Below, in pieces: positions 1-5,814 of a DNA stretch of 5,814 nt. The position numbers were made by a program, and so were the translations under genes. Positions within the stretch are counted from its first letter, which is position 1. Each line of letters begins with the position of its first letter. The DNA is taken from positions 1 to 5,814 of the forward strand of contig JAFOKI010000025.1 of assembly GCA_017419895.1 (NCBI GenBank), read 5' to 3'. The notes beneath the pieces are model-generated. The model worked only from the letters and a program-made list of their open reading frames with translations, was not told the DNA's origin and did no database searches. Source of the DNA: Eubacterium sp. (GTDB lineage Bacteria; Bacillota; Clostridia; Peptostreptococcales; Anaerovoracaceae).

Positions 1-2678
1 AAGAAGAATACTTAAGCGAGCAGGCTTTTTTGAACGGCAAAGCTTGGAGGTTTTCACTCGATTCCAGCATGCAGTACTGGCAGGATGTAGAATTATATGC
101 ATTGTGGCATGAAAAGATCAAGAACGTGGAAATCACGGTCACCCCGCCTGTCTGCGGTACTTCAACGGTAGGACAGGAAATCGAATGGGAATGGACACAG
201 ACGAACAGGCCTCAGTTTTCTGTAAATGACGATCAGAAATATGAGGCTCCGGAAGATGGTTTTTGGCTCAACGCATCTTCTTTTGAAGAGGTCGATGCGA
301 TCTCAGACGAAGGAGGCAGCCCGCTTCTTAGCTGTACATTTGGTGGAGGAAACAAATATAACGCAGGATTGTTTCTGCAAGCCAAATGGGGATACTGCTT
401 TGACAGGAACACAACAACATTTACGGTGAATGGCGGAACAGTTATTGACAATATATACCACAGGTACTCTAGCGGTGCCTGGGATTATCAGATAGAAATC
501 CTTACGGCAGTCGCTGTGGAACATAACTGGAATAACGGCACTGTAACAAAAGAGCCCACTGTAAGTGAAGAAGGTATCAGAGAATACAAATGCAGTGGCT
601 GCGGTGATGTCAGGACTGAGACCATCCCGAAACTGGTACCGTCCATCCAGACGATCGGGAACTGCCATTGGGGGATACAATCCAGTGTAAGCTTTGACCG
701 CAACGTGGAAGGTGCGCATCACTACAGTGTTCAGGTATCATATCATAACGGAGATCAGGTCATATATTCAGAAACAGCAAATCAAAGCACCTGGTTATCC
801 TTTACGAACCAGCACGGCGCGGGCATATACGGATTCACGGTAAAGGCCTACGACGAAGCCGGCAACTTGATAGCAGAGGGCAGCTGTGATCCAACACCTC
901 TATACAATGTGCAGTGCAGATTTACGACGCTGGACGATGACGGCAATCCGGTCAGTGTAACTGCCCGCGGGAATCTCTGGCAGGTGATCGACAGCCAATA
1001 TGCGGGCGGGATATCCGTGAGCAACGGATCTCACTTTTTGGTTCCGGCTGGCGATTACAGGCTCAGCATTGATACCAGTACTCTGCCGGGCAGCAGCGGC
1101 TATTACTGTCAGGATATACGTATCATAAATGATGGAAATCAGGCGAATCCAATCATTTCGAACGATTATTCCATCGATTTCACCGCAGGTGATTCATTAA
1201 CGATCGAAGTAAACGTCCGAAAGACCAGTGAGCGTGTACCGATCAATCTGGTCCTGGGTGAGAAAGGCTCGCCTTACGCCTCCGCTATCCGCGACAGTAT
1301 TAACGCGCTGGATCCTTCCGCGCACGCTGCAGTCAGCATTAACGGGAAAGCTGTCGGATGGCTTGTTCTTAAATCCATGACCTTCGGTGACCTTCAGGAT
1401 ATGCTTTACAGAGTCGCATCACGTGTAGACGGTCTGGATGAAAATGCCGCGCTGCAGGGGATCGGGCTGAAGCCGGTCGAACAATGCAAGAGCTGGGCGG
1501 ACTGCTATCCGGAGAACCCGTATCAGAGCCGTGTTTCTGCCGGGCAGAGCTTCTATTGTCTCTGGTTCAATCCGGCCGCGTCTGTATCGGCCGATCTGAC
1601 TGCCGCAGCACCGGTCTGCGGGACATCGGTCACCTACTACAACGCCCAGGTCAAGATCTTATCCGAAAAGCTGGTAAACTGCGAGATCCAGACGATGCTC
1701 TGGTTCGAGAATGAGCGTCTGTATCCATATTCAGGCACGATCGAAGGCGGCAGCCCCTACAGACTGGGCATCAATATCCGGCCGGTATTTGGCCAGTATT
1801 TTGATGATAACACCAAGTTCAGTGTCAAAGTGAACGGAACGGCCGCGAGCATGAATGACGAAGCTGAGGAAGGCAAGTTATTCCTGGCTTCGTTCACGGC
1901 TGACCATGCATGGGATGCAGGCACGGTTACAAAAGCAGCGACAGCGGCCGCGGACGGGGAGAAAAAGTTCACCTGCACGATTTGCGGCAAGACCAGGACG
2001 GAAAAGATTCCCAAGACCGCATCAAAAGGCGAAGACGGAACCGCATTTGGGAAAGGCGCATCCCTGGAAGTCGCTGAAGCCGCGATCATTGGTCTCACGA
2101 ATGATAAAGATCCCGTCGGGGCTAAATTCGGCATACTCCAGCTCAAGGCAGCCAAGACGACCAAGAACAGCATCAAACTGACATGGAAGAAGGCATCCGG
2201 TGCCAAGAAATATATCATTTACGCGAATGCGTGCGGCAAAGGCAAGAAATATCAGAAACTGATGACCTCTGCCAAAACTTCCGCCACGATCAAAAAGGTC
2301 GCGGGAGCCAAGCTCAAGAAAGGTACCTACTATAAATTCATGATGGTCGCAGTCGATGCTTCAAACAAAGTCATATCGACATCCACAGTAGTCCACGCTG
2401 CGACAGCGGGCGGTAAAGTCGGAAACCCGACAAAGATCACGACCAAGGCCAAGAAGAACAAAGTAACGGTAAAGGTCAAGAAGACGTTTAAACTCGCAGC
2501 CAAGCAAGCTGGCAAGAAGATCAAAAAGCATCGCGCCGTCAGTTATGAGACATCGAACGCGGCGATTGCGGTCGTGAGCAAGAAAGGCGTGATCAAGGGA
2601 CTCAAGAAGGGCAAATGCTTTGTTTACGTTTACGCACAGAACGGCGCAGCTCAAAAGATAAATGTGACAGTAAAGTGA
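1..2678 (+). CDS. Large multidomain extracellular/surface protein, 5'-truncated by window edge
   Basis: The frame is open to the left edge (codons begin at base 3), so the true start and any signal peptide lie upstream. The TTG at 30 has no ribosome site and is only used here to number residues. About 891 residues are visible. In order: the end of a beta-rich module with an aromatic LYALW motif (W26); a module with C42, EGGSP at 94-98, H165 and CxxC at 188/191; a beta-sandwich, fibronectin-like stretch about 204-293; a second beta-rich stretch 294-399; an unrecognised segment 400-510; a second copy of the first module (W512, C530, EGGSP, H626, CxxC 649/652); a fibronectin-III-like domain about 704-794; and an Ig-like (BIG2-type) domain 797-882 containing SNAAIAVVSKKGVIKGLKKG. 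The last 180 residues are very lysine-rich. There is no LPXTG motif or C-terminal membrane segment, so wall attachment would be non-covalent or through upstream domains. This architecture is common in secreted adhesin-like proteins of gut clostridia. The ligand is unknown. A terminator follows 140 bases after the stop. Confidence 0.85.
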   Translation, partial: EEYLSEQAFLNGKAWRFSLDSSMQYWQDVELYALWHEKIKNVEITVTPPVCGTSTVGQEIEWEWTQTNRPQFSVNDDQKYEAPEDGFWLNASSFEEVDAISDEGGSPLLSCTFGGGNKYNAGLFLQAKWGYCFDRNTTTFTVNGGTVIDNIYHRYSSGAWDYQIEILTAVAVEHNWNNGTVTKEPTVSEEGIREYKCSGCGDVRTETIPKLVPSIQTIGNCHWGIQSSVSFDRNVEGAHHYSVQVSYHNGDQVIYSETANQSTWLSFTNQHGAGIYGFTVKAYDEAGNLIAEGSCDPTPLYNVQCRFTTLDDDGNPVSVTARGNLWQVIDSQYAGGISVSNGSHFLVPAGDYRLSIDTSTLPGSSGYYCQDIRIINDGNQANPIISNDYSIDFTAGDSLTIEVNVRKTSERVPINLVLGEKGSPYASAIRDSINALDPSAHAAVSINGKAVGWLVLKSMTFGDLQDMLYRVASRVDGLDENAALQGIGLKPVEQCKSWADCYPENPYQSRVSAGQSFYCLWFNPAASVSADLTAAAPVCGTSVTYYNAQVKILSEKLVNCEIQTMLWFENERLYPYSGTIEGGSPYRLGINIRPVFGQYFDDNTKFSVKVNGTAASMNDEAEEGKLFLASFTADHAWDAGTVTKAATAAADGEKKFTCTICGKTRTEKIPKTASKGEDGTAFGKGASLEVAEAAIIGLTNDKDPVGAKFGILQLKAAKTTKNSIKLTWKKASGAKKYIIYANACGKGKKYQKLMTSAKTSATIKKVAGAKLKKGTYYKFMMVAVDASNKVISTSTVVHAATAGGKVGNPTKITTKAKKNKVTVKVKKTFKLAAKQAGKKIKKHRAVSYETSNAAIAVVSKKGVIKGLKKGKCFVYVYAQNGAAQKINVTVK
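105..632 (+). repeat. Protein-level module, copy 1 (LW...VCGTS...GGSP...HxW...CxxC)
   Basis: This encodes residues 26-201 of the truncated surface protein (numbered from the TTG at 30). Landmarks shared with copy 2 are LW, PVCGTS, EGGSP followed by F-D-x-N-T and V-N-G, H-x-W with GTVTK, and CxxCG followed by RTE-x-IPK. The distance from His to the first Cys of CxxC is 23 residues in both copies. The DNA is well diverged, so the duplication is old. The half ending in CxxC resembles a short module seen repeatedly in clostridial surface proteins, where a His and Cys residues may bind a metal; that role is inferred. Confidence 0.7.
1563..2015 (+). repeat. Protein-level module, copy 2 (LW...VCGTS...GGSP...HxW...CxxC)
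   Basis: This encodes residues 512-662 of the same protein. The order of landmarks is as in copy 1, about 25 residues shorter: W512, C530 in PVCGTS, EGGSP at 572-576, F-D-D-N-T and V-N-G, H626-A-W, AGTVTK, C649 and C652, and RTEKIPK. In both copies the residue after the GTVTK-x-x-T stretch is not Cys (Val in copy 1, Ala in copy 2), whereas I recall many related modules having a Cys there. The fibronectin-like domain begins about 40 residues downstream after an Ala/Gly-rich linker. Confidence 0.7.
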
Positions 2679-2818
2679 GTCGGACAAATGACAGTAAAAA
2701 CGAAAACCGGAAGCAGTACTCGTATGAATCTGCAGGAAAACCTGCGAAAAAGTAAAATGATGAAGCGGGTGACATTCGAGCTCAAAGTCAAATAAGCTAA
2801 CGCGTAATACAGAAGCAG

Positions 2819-2847
2819 AAGGGTATGCAAGTTCGCATACCCTTTTT
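2819..2847 (+). terminator. Rho-independent terminator of the surface-protein gene
   Basis: A perfect 10-bp stem, AAGGGTATGC (2819-2828) paired with GCATACCCTT (2835-2844), closes a 6-base loop AAGTTC and runs into five T residues (2843-2847). It lies 140 bases after the stop codon of the upstream gene and separates it from the next leader. Confidence 0.88.
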
Positions 2848-2884
2848 GCATTAATTCTAAAAAACTTCAAAAAAGGCGTGAAAA

Positions 2885-2900
2885 AAGGCGAAAAAGCCTT
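2885..2900 (-). terminator. Weak hairpin, possible minus-strand terminator
   Basis: AAGGC (2885-2889) pairs with GCCTT (2896-2900) around a 6-base loop. Read on the minus strand the stem is followed by a short T run (complement of the A run 2881-2886). No minus-strand gene is seen whose end this would mark, so it may be only a by-product of the A-rich AAAAAAGGCG repeats. Confidence 0.2.
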
Positions 2901-2976
2901 CGGAACATGTTTGCCGTGACGCTTTATATGACGGTTCGCAGGCTATTATCTAATTGTAAAAACGAACTGACAGACA

Positions 2977-2999
2977 GCCCGGAAACAAAGGAGCCGGGC
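2977..2999 (+). promoter_or_regulatory. Leader hairpin ahead of the helveticin-J-like gene
   Basis: GCCCGG (2977-2982) pairs perfectly with CCGGGC (2994-2999) around an 11-base loop that carries the Shine-Dalgarno-like AAAGGAG (2987-2993). No T run follows, so it is not a standard terminator. It ends 16 bases before the real ribosome site and could stabilise the transcript or present a decoy ribosome-binding element; the role is inferred. Confidence 0.45.
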
Positions 3000-3015
3000 A
3001 AACAGAGAAAGATCC

Positions 3016-3020
3016 GGAGG
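3016..3020 (+). promoter_or_regulatory. Ribosome binding site GGAGG
   Basis: GGAGG lies 8 bases ahead of the ATG at 3029 and fixes that start. A second ATG follows immediately (3032), giving Met-Met; either is within reach of this site and both leave the signal peptide intact. Confidence 0.9.
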
Positions 3021-3028
3021 TAAACAAA

Positions 3029-4201
3029 ATGATGACCACGACGACGAACAGAAAACACTTCGCAAGAATAATCGCCATGATCACGATAATCTTCGCAATA
3101 GCGGCTTTCGGATCGGCCTCCCACGCAGCCAAGACAGTAAAATCGAACGTAAACGCTTCCATGCTCGCGGCAGGCAAGCAGTTCACACTCACCGATATGC
3201 CCTACAACGGCGCGTACAGCATCATCAAAACATACAACGGCAAAACAGTCACACCGAGCGGCGTACAGAACTTCGCCTTCACACCCGACGGTAAATACAT
3301 CATGAACGCGAGCGTCTGCAGGATCTCCGGCAAAGAGCACGTGCTCCTGACAAGATGCCTCCTCCCGGAAACAAGAAACGCATCGGCTTCGGCGCTCTGC
3401 GTAGACGCGACAGTCCTCTACGGATACGCTCATCCGGAAGTGCTCTCCATCACACAGCCCAACAAAGCAGTCGAATCCTACGACCTGTGGGTATGCTCCA
3501 AACCCGGAAAAGGATACATGGGACGCGAGATCACAAGACTCACCTACCAGGTAGGCGCGAACGGCAAAGGCAGAATAACGAAAGCAGTCACGATCACAGG
3601 CTTCAAAAAGGCTAACGTGGTAGACGGAAAATCCTCCACATTCAAAGGCAAGAAGGCACCGGTAAGCGTGACGACAAGCATAGACACAGCAAGCAACCAG
3701 ATCATGTTCAGACTGAGAATGCCCTCCGGCTACGGAGTAGTGTACGTCTCCTACGACTTCAACAACATCAACAACAAACTGAACGCGCTCCCGAACGGCG
3801 GGAAATTCAACATAGCGAAAGCGAGAAACTGGCAGCGCGCCCACATCCGCTGCAGCATCAGACCCTGCGACTCCCTCCAGAGCTTCGAAGTGATCGGCAA
3901 CAAACTGTACCTCTGCGGCGGCCACTTCAACAAAGGCGCCCAGATCTACGAGATCCCCTTCAAATTCGAAACAGCAGGCAAAGCTACAGAGCAGTTCCGC
4001 GACACGAAAAACATCAGCAGGATCATCAACATCACACCGGAACTTAAGGTCGACGGCAAAACATTCAGGAACAACGCGCTCGAGATCGAAGGAATGAAGG
4101 TCTTCAGAAACGCCTCCGGCAGAGTCGATTACTACATCAACTTCATCGCTAAGGGAACGGGCCTCAGAAGCACGATCGGCATCCACAAGTTCACATTCTA
4201 A
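3029..4201 (+). CDS. Secreted helveticin-J-like (class III bacteriocin family) protein
   Basis: Complete at 390 residues. The N terminus is a clear Sec signal peptide: a basic n-region (R8, K9, R13), a hydrophobic core about 14-29, and a cleavage site after SHA (residue 33). The mature part of about 357 residues is close in size to helveticin J, a large heat-labile bacteriocin of lactobacilli of roughly 330 residues. Resemblances, judged from memory: FNNINNKLN (244-252) to helveticin's NLDTINEKL; SLQSFEVIGNKLYLCGG (282-298) followed by QIYEIPF to its NSIQGYDLDNDGNIYISS and QIVKIPY; and ALEIEGMKVF with a final I-H-K-F-T-F strand to its EVESIQII and closing strand. FTPDGKYI (84-91) suggests a beta-propeller-like blade. 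There are seven Cys in the mature part. Unlike classical helveticin J it carries a signal peptide. Codon use is extreme: only about 12 codons end in T. No immunity or transport gene adjoins it, so killing activity is unproven; it could be a surface or sugar-binding propeller. Confidence 0.65.
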   Translation: MMTTTTNRKHFARIIAMITIIFAIAAFGSASHAAKTVKSNVNASMLAAGKQFTLTDMPYNGAYSIIKTYNGKTVTPSGVQNFAFTPDGKYIMNASVCRISGKEHVLLTRCLLPETRNASASALCVDATVLYGYAHPEVLSITQPNKAVESYDLWVCSKPGKGYMGREITRLTYQVGANGKGRITKAVTITGFKKANVVDGKSSTFKGKKAPVSVTTSIDTASNQIMFRLRMPSGYGVVYVSYDFNNINNKLNALPNGGKFNIAKARNWQRAHIRCSIRPCDSLQSFEVIGNKLYLCGGHFNKGAQIYEIPFKFETAGKATEQFRDTKNISRIINITPELKVDGKTFRNNALEIEGMKVFRNASGRVDYYINFIAKGTGLRSTIGIHKFTF

Positions 4202-4343
4202 ACAAGACGATAGATACATCCACGAAAACAAAGGAGGAAACATAAGGAAAGGAAAAAGACAGATCAGTTACTAAACATAAGCATATGAGGAAAACAGCAA
4301 GGAGGTAAACTAGAGATAGAAGCGACCGCGAAAACAAAAACAG
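4202..4343 (+). other. T-poor trailer with two Shine-Dalgarno sequences lacking start codons
   Basis: Between the stop codon and the terminator lie 142 purine-rich bases, only about 10% T. Two good ribosome-site-like sequences occur, AAGGAGG at 4231-4237 and 4299-4305, but neither is followed by ATG, GTG or TTG at usable distance. The first is followed by ATA, which would give 10 codons, and the second by TAA and TAG. A 7-codon ATG frame (4285-4308) ends inside the second site. Two short elements of the gene's own leader recur here: AAACAAAGGAG (2983 and 4226) and GGAGGTAAAC (3016 and 4301). No gene is called. Confidence 0.55.
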
Positions 4344-4379
4344 AGCGGATCCGGTAAAGCCGGATCCGCTATTTATTTG
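4344..4379 (+). terminator. Rho-independent terminator of the helveticin-J-like gene
   Basis: A perfect 11-bp G+C-rich stem, AGCGGATCCGG (4344-4354) paired with CCGGATCCGCT (4360-4370), has a 5-base loop TAAAG and is followed by the T-rich tail ATTTATTTG. It ends the transcript 143 bases after the stop codon. Confidence 0.88.
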
Positions 4380-4398
4380 CACTGCGGGAGCCTTTGTA

Positions 4399-4426
4399 CT
4401 ATTAGGGAAATAAGAATCCCAAATAG
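4399..4426. promoter_or_regulatory. 10-bp dyad, candidate operator or leader hairpin upstream of CAP gene
   Basis: CTATTAGGGA (4399-4408) and TCCCAAATAG (4417-4426) form an inverted repeat with one mismatch in ten and an 8-base A-rich centre. The half-site centres are 18 bp apart, close to two helical turns, as expected for a dimeric regulator. A -10-like TACTAT (4397-4402) overlaps the left arm, though its -35 is poor. If transcribed it would instead fold as a hairpin. Confidence 0.4.
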
Positions 4427-4428
4427 CG

Positions 4429-4443
4429 AAAAAACTGTTTTTT
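4429..4443. repeat. A/T palindrome AAAAAAC-T-GTTTTTT
   Basis: A perfect 7-bp inverted repeat around one base lies three bases after the dyad at 4399-4426. It might act as an upstream promoter element or bent DNA for the CAP gene; TAATAT (4472-4477) further down is a possible -10 hexamer, but no clear -35 was found. The T run 4438-4443 lies too far (11 bases) from the dyad for a convincing terminator. Confidence 0.3.
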
Positions 4444-4506
4444 ATCAAACCTTCCTTTGTCGGAATGGCACTAATATACAGAAGGTAAAAACAAATCGGA
4501 CACTAT

Positions 4507-4512
4507 GGGAGG
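4507..4512 (+). promoter_or_regulatory. Ribosome binding site GGGAGG
   Basis: GGGAGG is followed by 7 bases and the ATG at 4520. It decides the start of the CAP-domain protein, whose first residues form a signal peptide. Confidence 0.88.
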
Positions 4513-4519
4513 TATTATT

Positions 4520-5814
4520 ATGTTACAGATAACCAGAGCAGCAAGGAGCGTTGCCGCAGGTGTACTCGCGGTAATGGTCGCAGTCACAGCCTGCCCGGTT
4601 TCAGCATTCGCGGATAGGGACTACGAGGCAGCGTACAATCGGGCAAAAACCGTCTACGAGCAGAAGCAGGCTGAAACAGCAACCGCGTACAGTGCATGGC
4701 AGGCTGCTCTCACAAAAAGCGACAGACTTAAAACAGAATACGATAAAGCTAAAGCTGCAGCAGTTGCCGCTCAGAACTCGATTGACTCCGCGCACCTGGA
4801 GGTCGATAGAAGACATAGAATTCTTGATTATGCTGCGAGAAATGCCATGAATGATCTTTCTGTTCAGGCATATACTGCGGAATGTTCAAAAAACGCCGGT
4901 CCGGATAAAATCAAAGAAATGGCTGACACAAACACGCGGATCGCAAACCTCAGTCAAAGCAAAACTTCAAACAAAGACTACAGCAAGCTTATGATGCCCG
5001 CCAAAAGCGTATCTTCCTGCCATTATGGTGTTACCCTCTCATCGGCTGGGACTGATGACACTGACTCGGTAAACTGGTATCAGTATTGTGTTTACATGGG
5101 TGAAAGCTACGACAGACTGATGCTCACGCTTGAATACTTTGATGAAAACAACCGGTTCAGAAAAAAGTACGAAAGTTTTATGCGAAGCGATGAGATGAGA
5201 GAAAACGGAATGGGGTACAGCGAGATCAGGCCTTTGGCCAGAGTGGATGTGCTTGTATCACCATATCTTATGGTCCAGGCAGCAACCAATGCCCCATGGA
5301 ACAGAGGCGGACACCACGCCTTAGCCTACCATGGTTATCCGGGTTCCAGCGCAGCCCAGAACTTAGCATCCACGTGGGGTGATGTGGATGCGTTTGCAAA
5401 CGGGAAATACACTTTTCCAAGCAAGGATCCTTTCCATGGACTCTTTTATGCTGAAGAAATTGAATTCAAAAAAAATGGCTGGGACAGTAGCGGGATCGGT
5501 CACTATCTGAACATACTGGGCAATAATACCCACGGTGGGATGGCGTGTACTTACGGCGGAACATCGGTTTTTGAACAGGATTTCATATACAGCAACAAAG
5601 CAACAGGATACACGGTCAGCCAGTACCGCAGCATGATCAATAATCGCGTCAGCAGCGAACTTTCCGCTTACAATAATGCGGCGAACGCATATGAACAGGC
5701 TGTCACAGACGCTGAAACCGCTAAAGACAACTCTGATGCGGCATTTGATACATACTGGGACGCAAAGTATGACGCGGATGGCGCTGAAACAACTTATAAA
5801 AACGCCGTAACCGC
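4520..5814 (+). CDS. Secreted coiled-coil/CAP (SCP/PR1) domain protein, 3'-truncated by window edge
   Basis: Translation from the ATG at 4520 stays open for 431 codons to the window end, so the C terminus is missing. Residues 1-31 are an export signal: basic R6 and R9, hydrophobic 11-24, and an AFA signal-peptidase I site before D32. VTAC at 22-25 also fits a lipobox, so a lipoprotein is possible. Residues about 33-105 are an Ala/Lys/Glu-rich helix, probably a coiled coil. Residues about 220-355 resemble a CAP domain: SPYLMVQAA (247-255), HHALAYH (265-271), AQNLASTWG (279-287), DPFHGLFYAEE (303-313), and the hallmark GHYLNIL (327-333). A second Ala-rich helical segment with Y-D-A spacing starts about 375 and continues off the window. 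CAP proteins are secreted and cysteine-rich or lipid- or wall-associated; their bacterial roles are mostly unknown. The position that is usually Glu in the GENLA-like motif is Gln280 here. Unlike the preceding gene it uses T-ending codons freely. Confidence 0.8.
   Translation, partial: MLQITRAARSVAAGVLAVMVAVTACPVSAFADRDYEAAYNRAKTVYEQKQAETATAYSAWQAALTKSDRLKTEYDKAKAAAVAAQNSIDSAHLEVDRRHRILDYAARNAMNDLSVQAYTAECSKNAGPDKIKEMADTNTRIANLSQSKTSNKDYSKLMMPAKSVSSCHYGVTLSSAGTDDTDSVNWYQYCVYMGESYDRLMLTLEYFDENNRFRKKYESFMRSDEMRENGMGYSEIRPLARVDVLVSPYLMVQAATNAPWNRGGHHALAYHGYPGSSAAQNLASTWGDVDAFANGKYTFPSKDPFHGLFYAEEIEFKKNGWDSSGIGHYLNILGNNTHGGMACTYGGTSVFEQDFIYSNKATGYTVSQYRSMINNRVSSELSAYNNAANAYEQAVTDAETAKDNSDAAFDTYWDAKYDADGAETTYKNAVT

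Larger units (their letters stand above)
2679..3028 (+). other. Intergenic region between surface protein and helveticin-J-like gene
   Basis: This 350-base gap contains, in order: a trailer with a small hairpin (GCAGG/CCTGC around AAAA, 2732-2745); a possible but unsupported 23-codon reading frame at 2724-2795; the terminator at 2819-2847; an A-rich stretch with two copies of AAAAAAGGCG 12 bases apart (2869-2878, 2881-2890); and the leader of the next gene. A -10-like TATTAT sits at 2944-2949, but no convincing -35 lies 16-18 bases ahead of it, so the promoter is not assigned. From about 2955 to the start codon the + strand is strikingly poor in T. Confidence 0.6.

Noticed and set aside
30..32. 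TTG as the real start of the first protein
   Set aside because: The frame is open back to the window edge, there is no ribosome site before it, and the protein begins in the middle of a beta-rich module without a signal peptide.
303..722. A 139-codon minus-strand frame, and similar shorter frames within the three genes
   Set aside because: These lie entirely inside well-supported coding regions and lack ribosome sites and recognisable domains.
2665..2698. TGACAGTAAA twice, 24 bases apart, at the surface-protein stop codon
   Set aside because: Only a 10-base match with no further repeat structure; it probably reflects chance or a small duplication and does not look like an attachment site.
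2361..2870. A 169-codon minus-strand open frame opposite the surface-protein C terminus
   Set aside because: It would start inside the plus-strand region around a strong terminator and lies opposite a lysine-rich coding region whose AAG codons read as CTT; the product shows no domain.
2924..4243. A 439-codon minus-strand open frame covering the whole helveticin-J-like gene
   Set aside because: It is codon-for-codon opposite the sense frame and stays open because the sense gene avoids TTA, CTA and TCA. It has no ribosome site, its product is an implausible Val/Cys/Ser/Asp-rich string, and the + strand gene has a signal peptide, ribosome site and terminator.
4242..4274. A 10-codon frame starting with ATA after AAGGAGG
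   Set aside because: ATA is an extremely rare start codon, and the product is a short lysine/arginine string with no other support.

Overview
The window looks like a piece of the chromosome of a low-to-medium G+C Gram-positive bacterium (Bacillota, most likely an anaerobic clostridial lineage of gut, rumen or oral type). The clues are strong AGGAGG-type ribosome sites, compact rho-independent terminators, and a run of exported proteins built from domains typical of clostridial surface proteins: HxW...CxxC modules, fibronectin-III-like and Ig-like lysine-rich ends, and a CAP domain between coiled coils. No tRNA, rRNA, CRISPR array, transposase or phage gene was seen. The species cannot be named from the sequence.

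Layout, all on the + strand. (1) Positions 1-2678 hold the 3' part of a large multidomain extracellular protein whose frame is open at the left edge. It contains two diverged copies of a module ending in a CxxC knuckle, then a fibronectin-like and an Ig-like lysine-rich C terminus. A strong terminator lies at 2819-2847. (2) Positions 3029-4201 hold a complete 390-residue secreted protein with a clear signal peptide. Its C-terminal half resembles, from memory, the helveticin J class III bacteriocin family. It has its own leader with a hairpin and a good ribosome site, and its own terminator at 4344-4379. (3) From 4520 to the right edge runs the 5' part of another secreted protein: signal peptide (or lipobox), Ala-rich coiled coil, divergent CAP domain, second coiled coil. 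It is cut off by the window end.

The three genes are separate transcription units, each pair divided by a terminator, so this is a cluster of exported proteins and not an obvious operon. The middle unit is the most unusual. Its codons almost never end in T, its untranslated flanks are also T-poor, and two good Shine-Dalgarno sequences without start codons lie behind it that repeat short elements of its own leader. An almost perfect 10-bp dyad at 4399-4426 ahead of the CAP gene is a possible operator. No multi-gene defence or biosynthetic system is visible; the strongest novelty candidate is the secreted helveticin-J-like protein.
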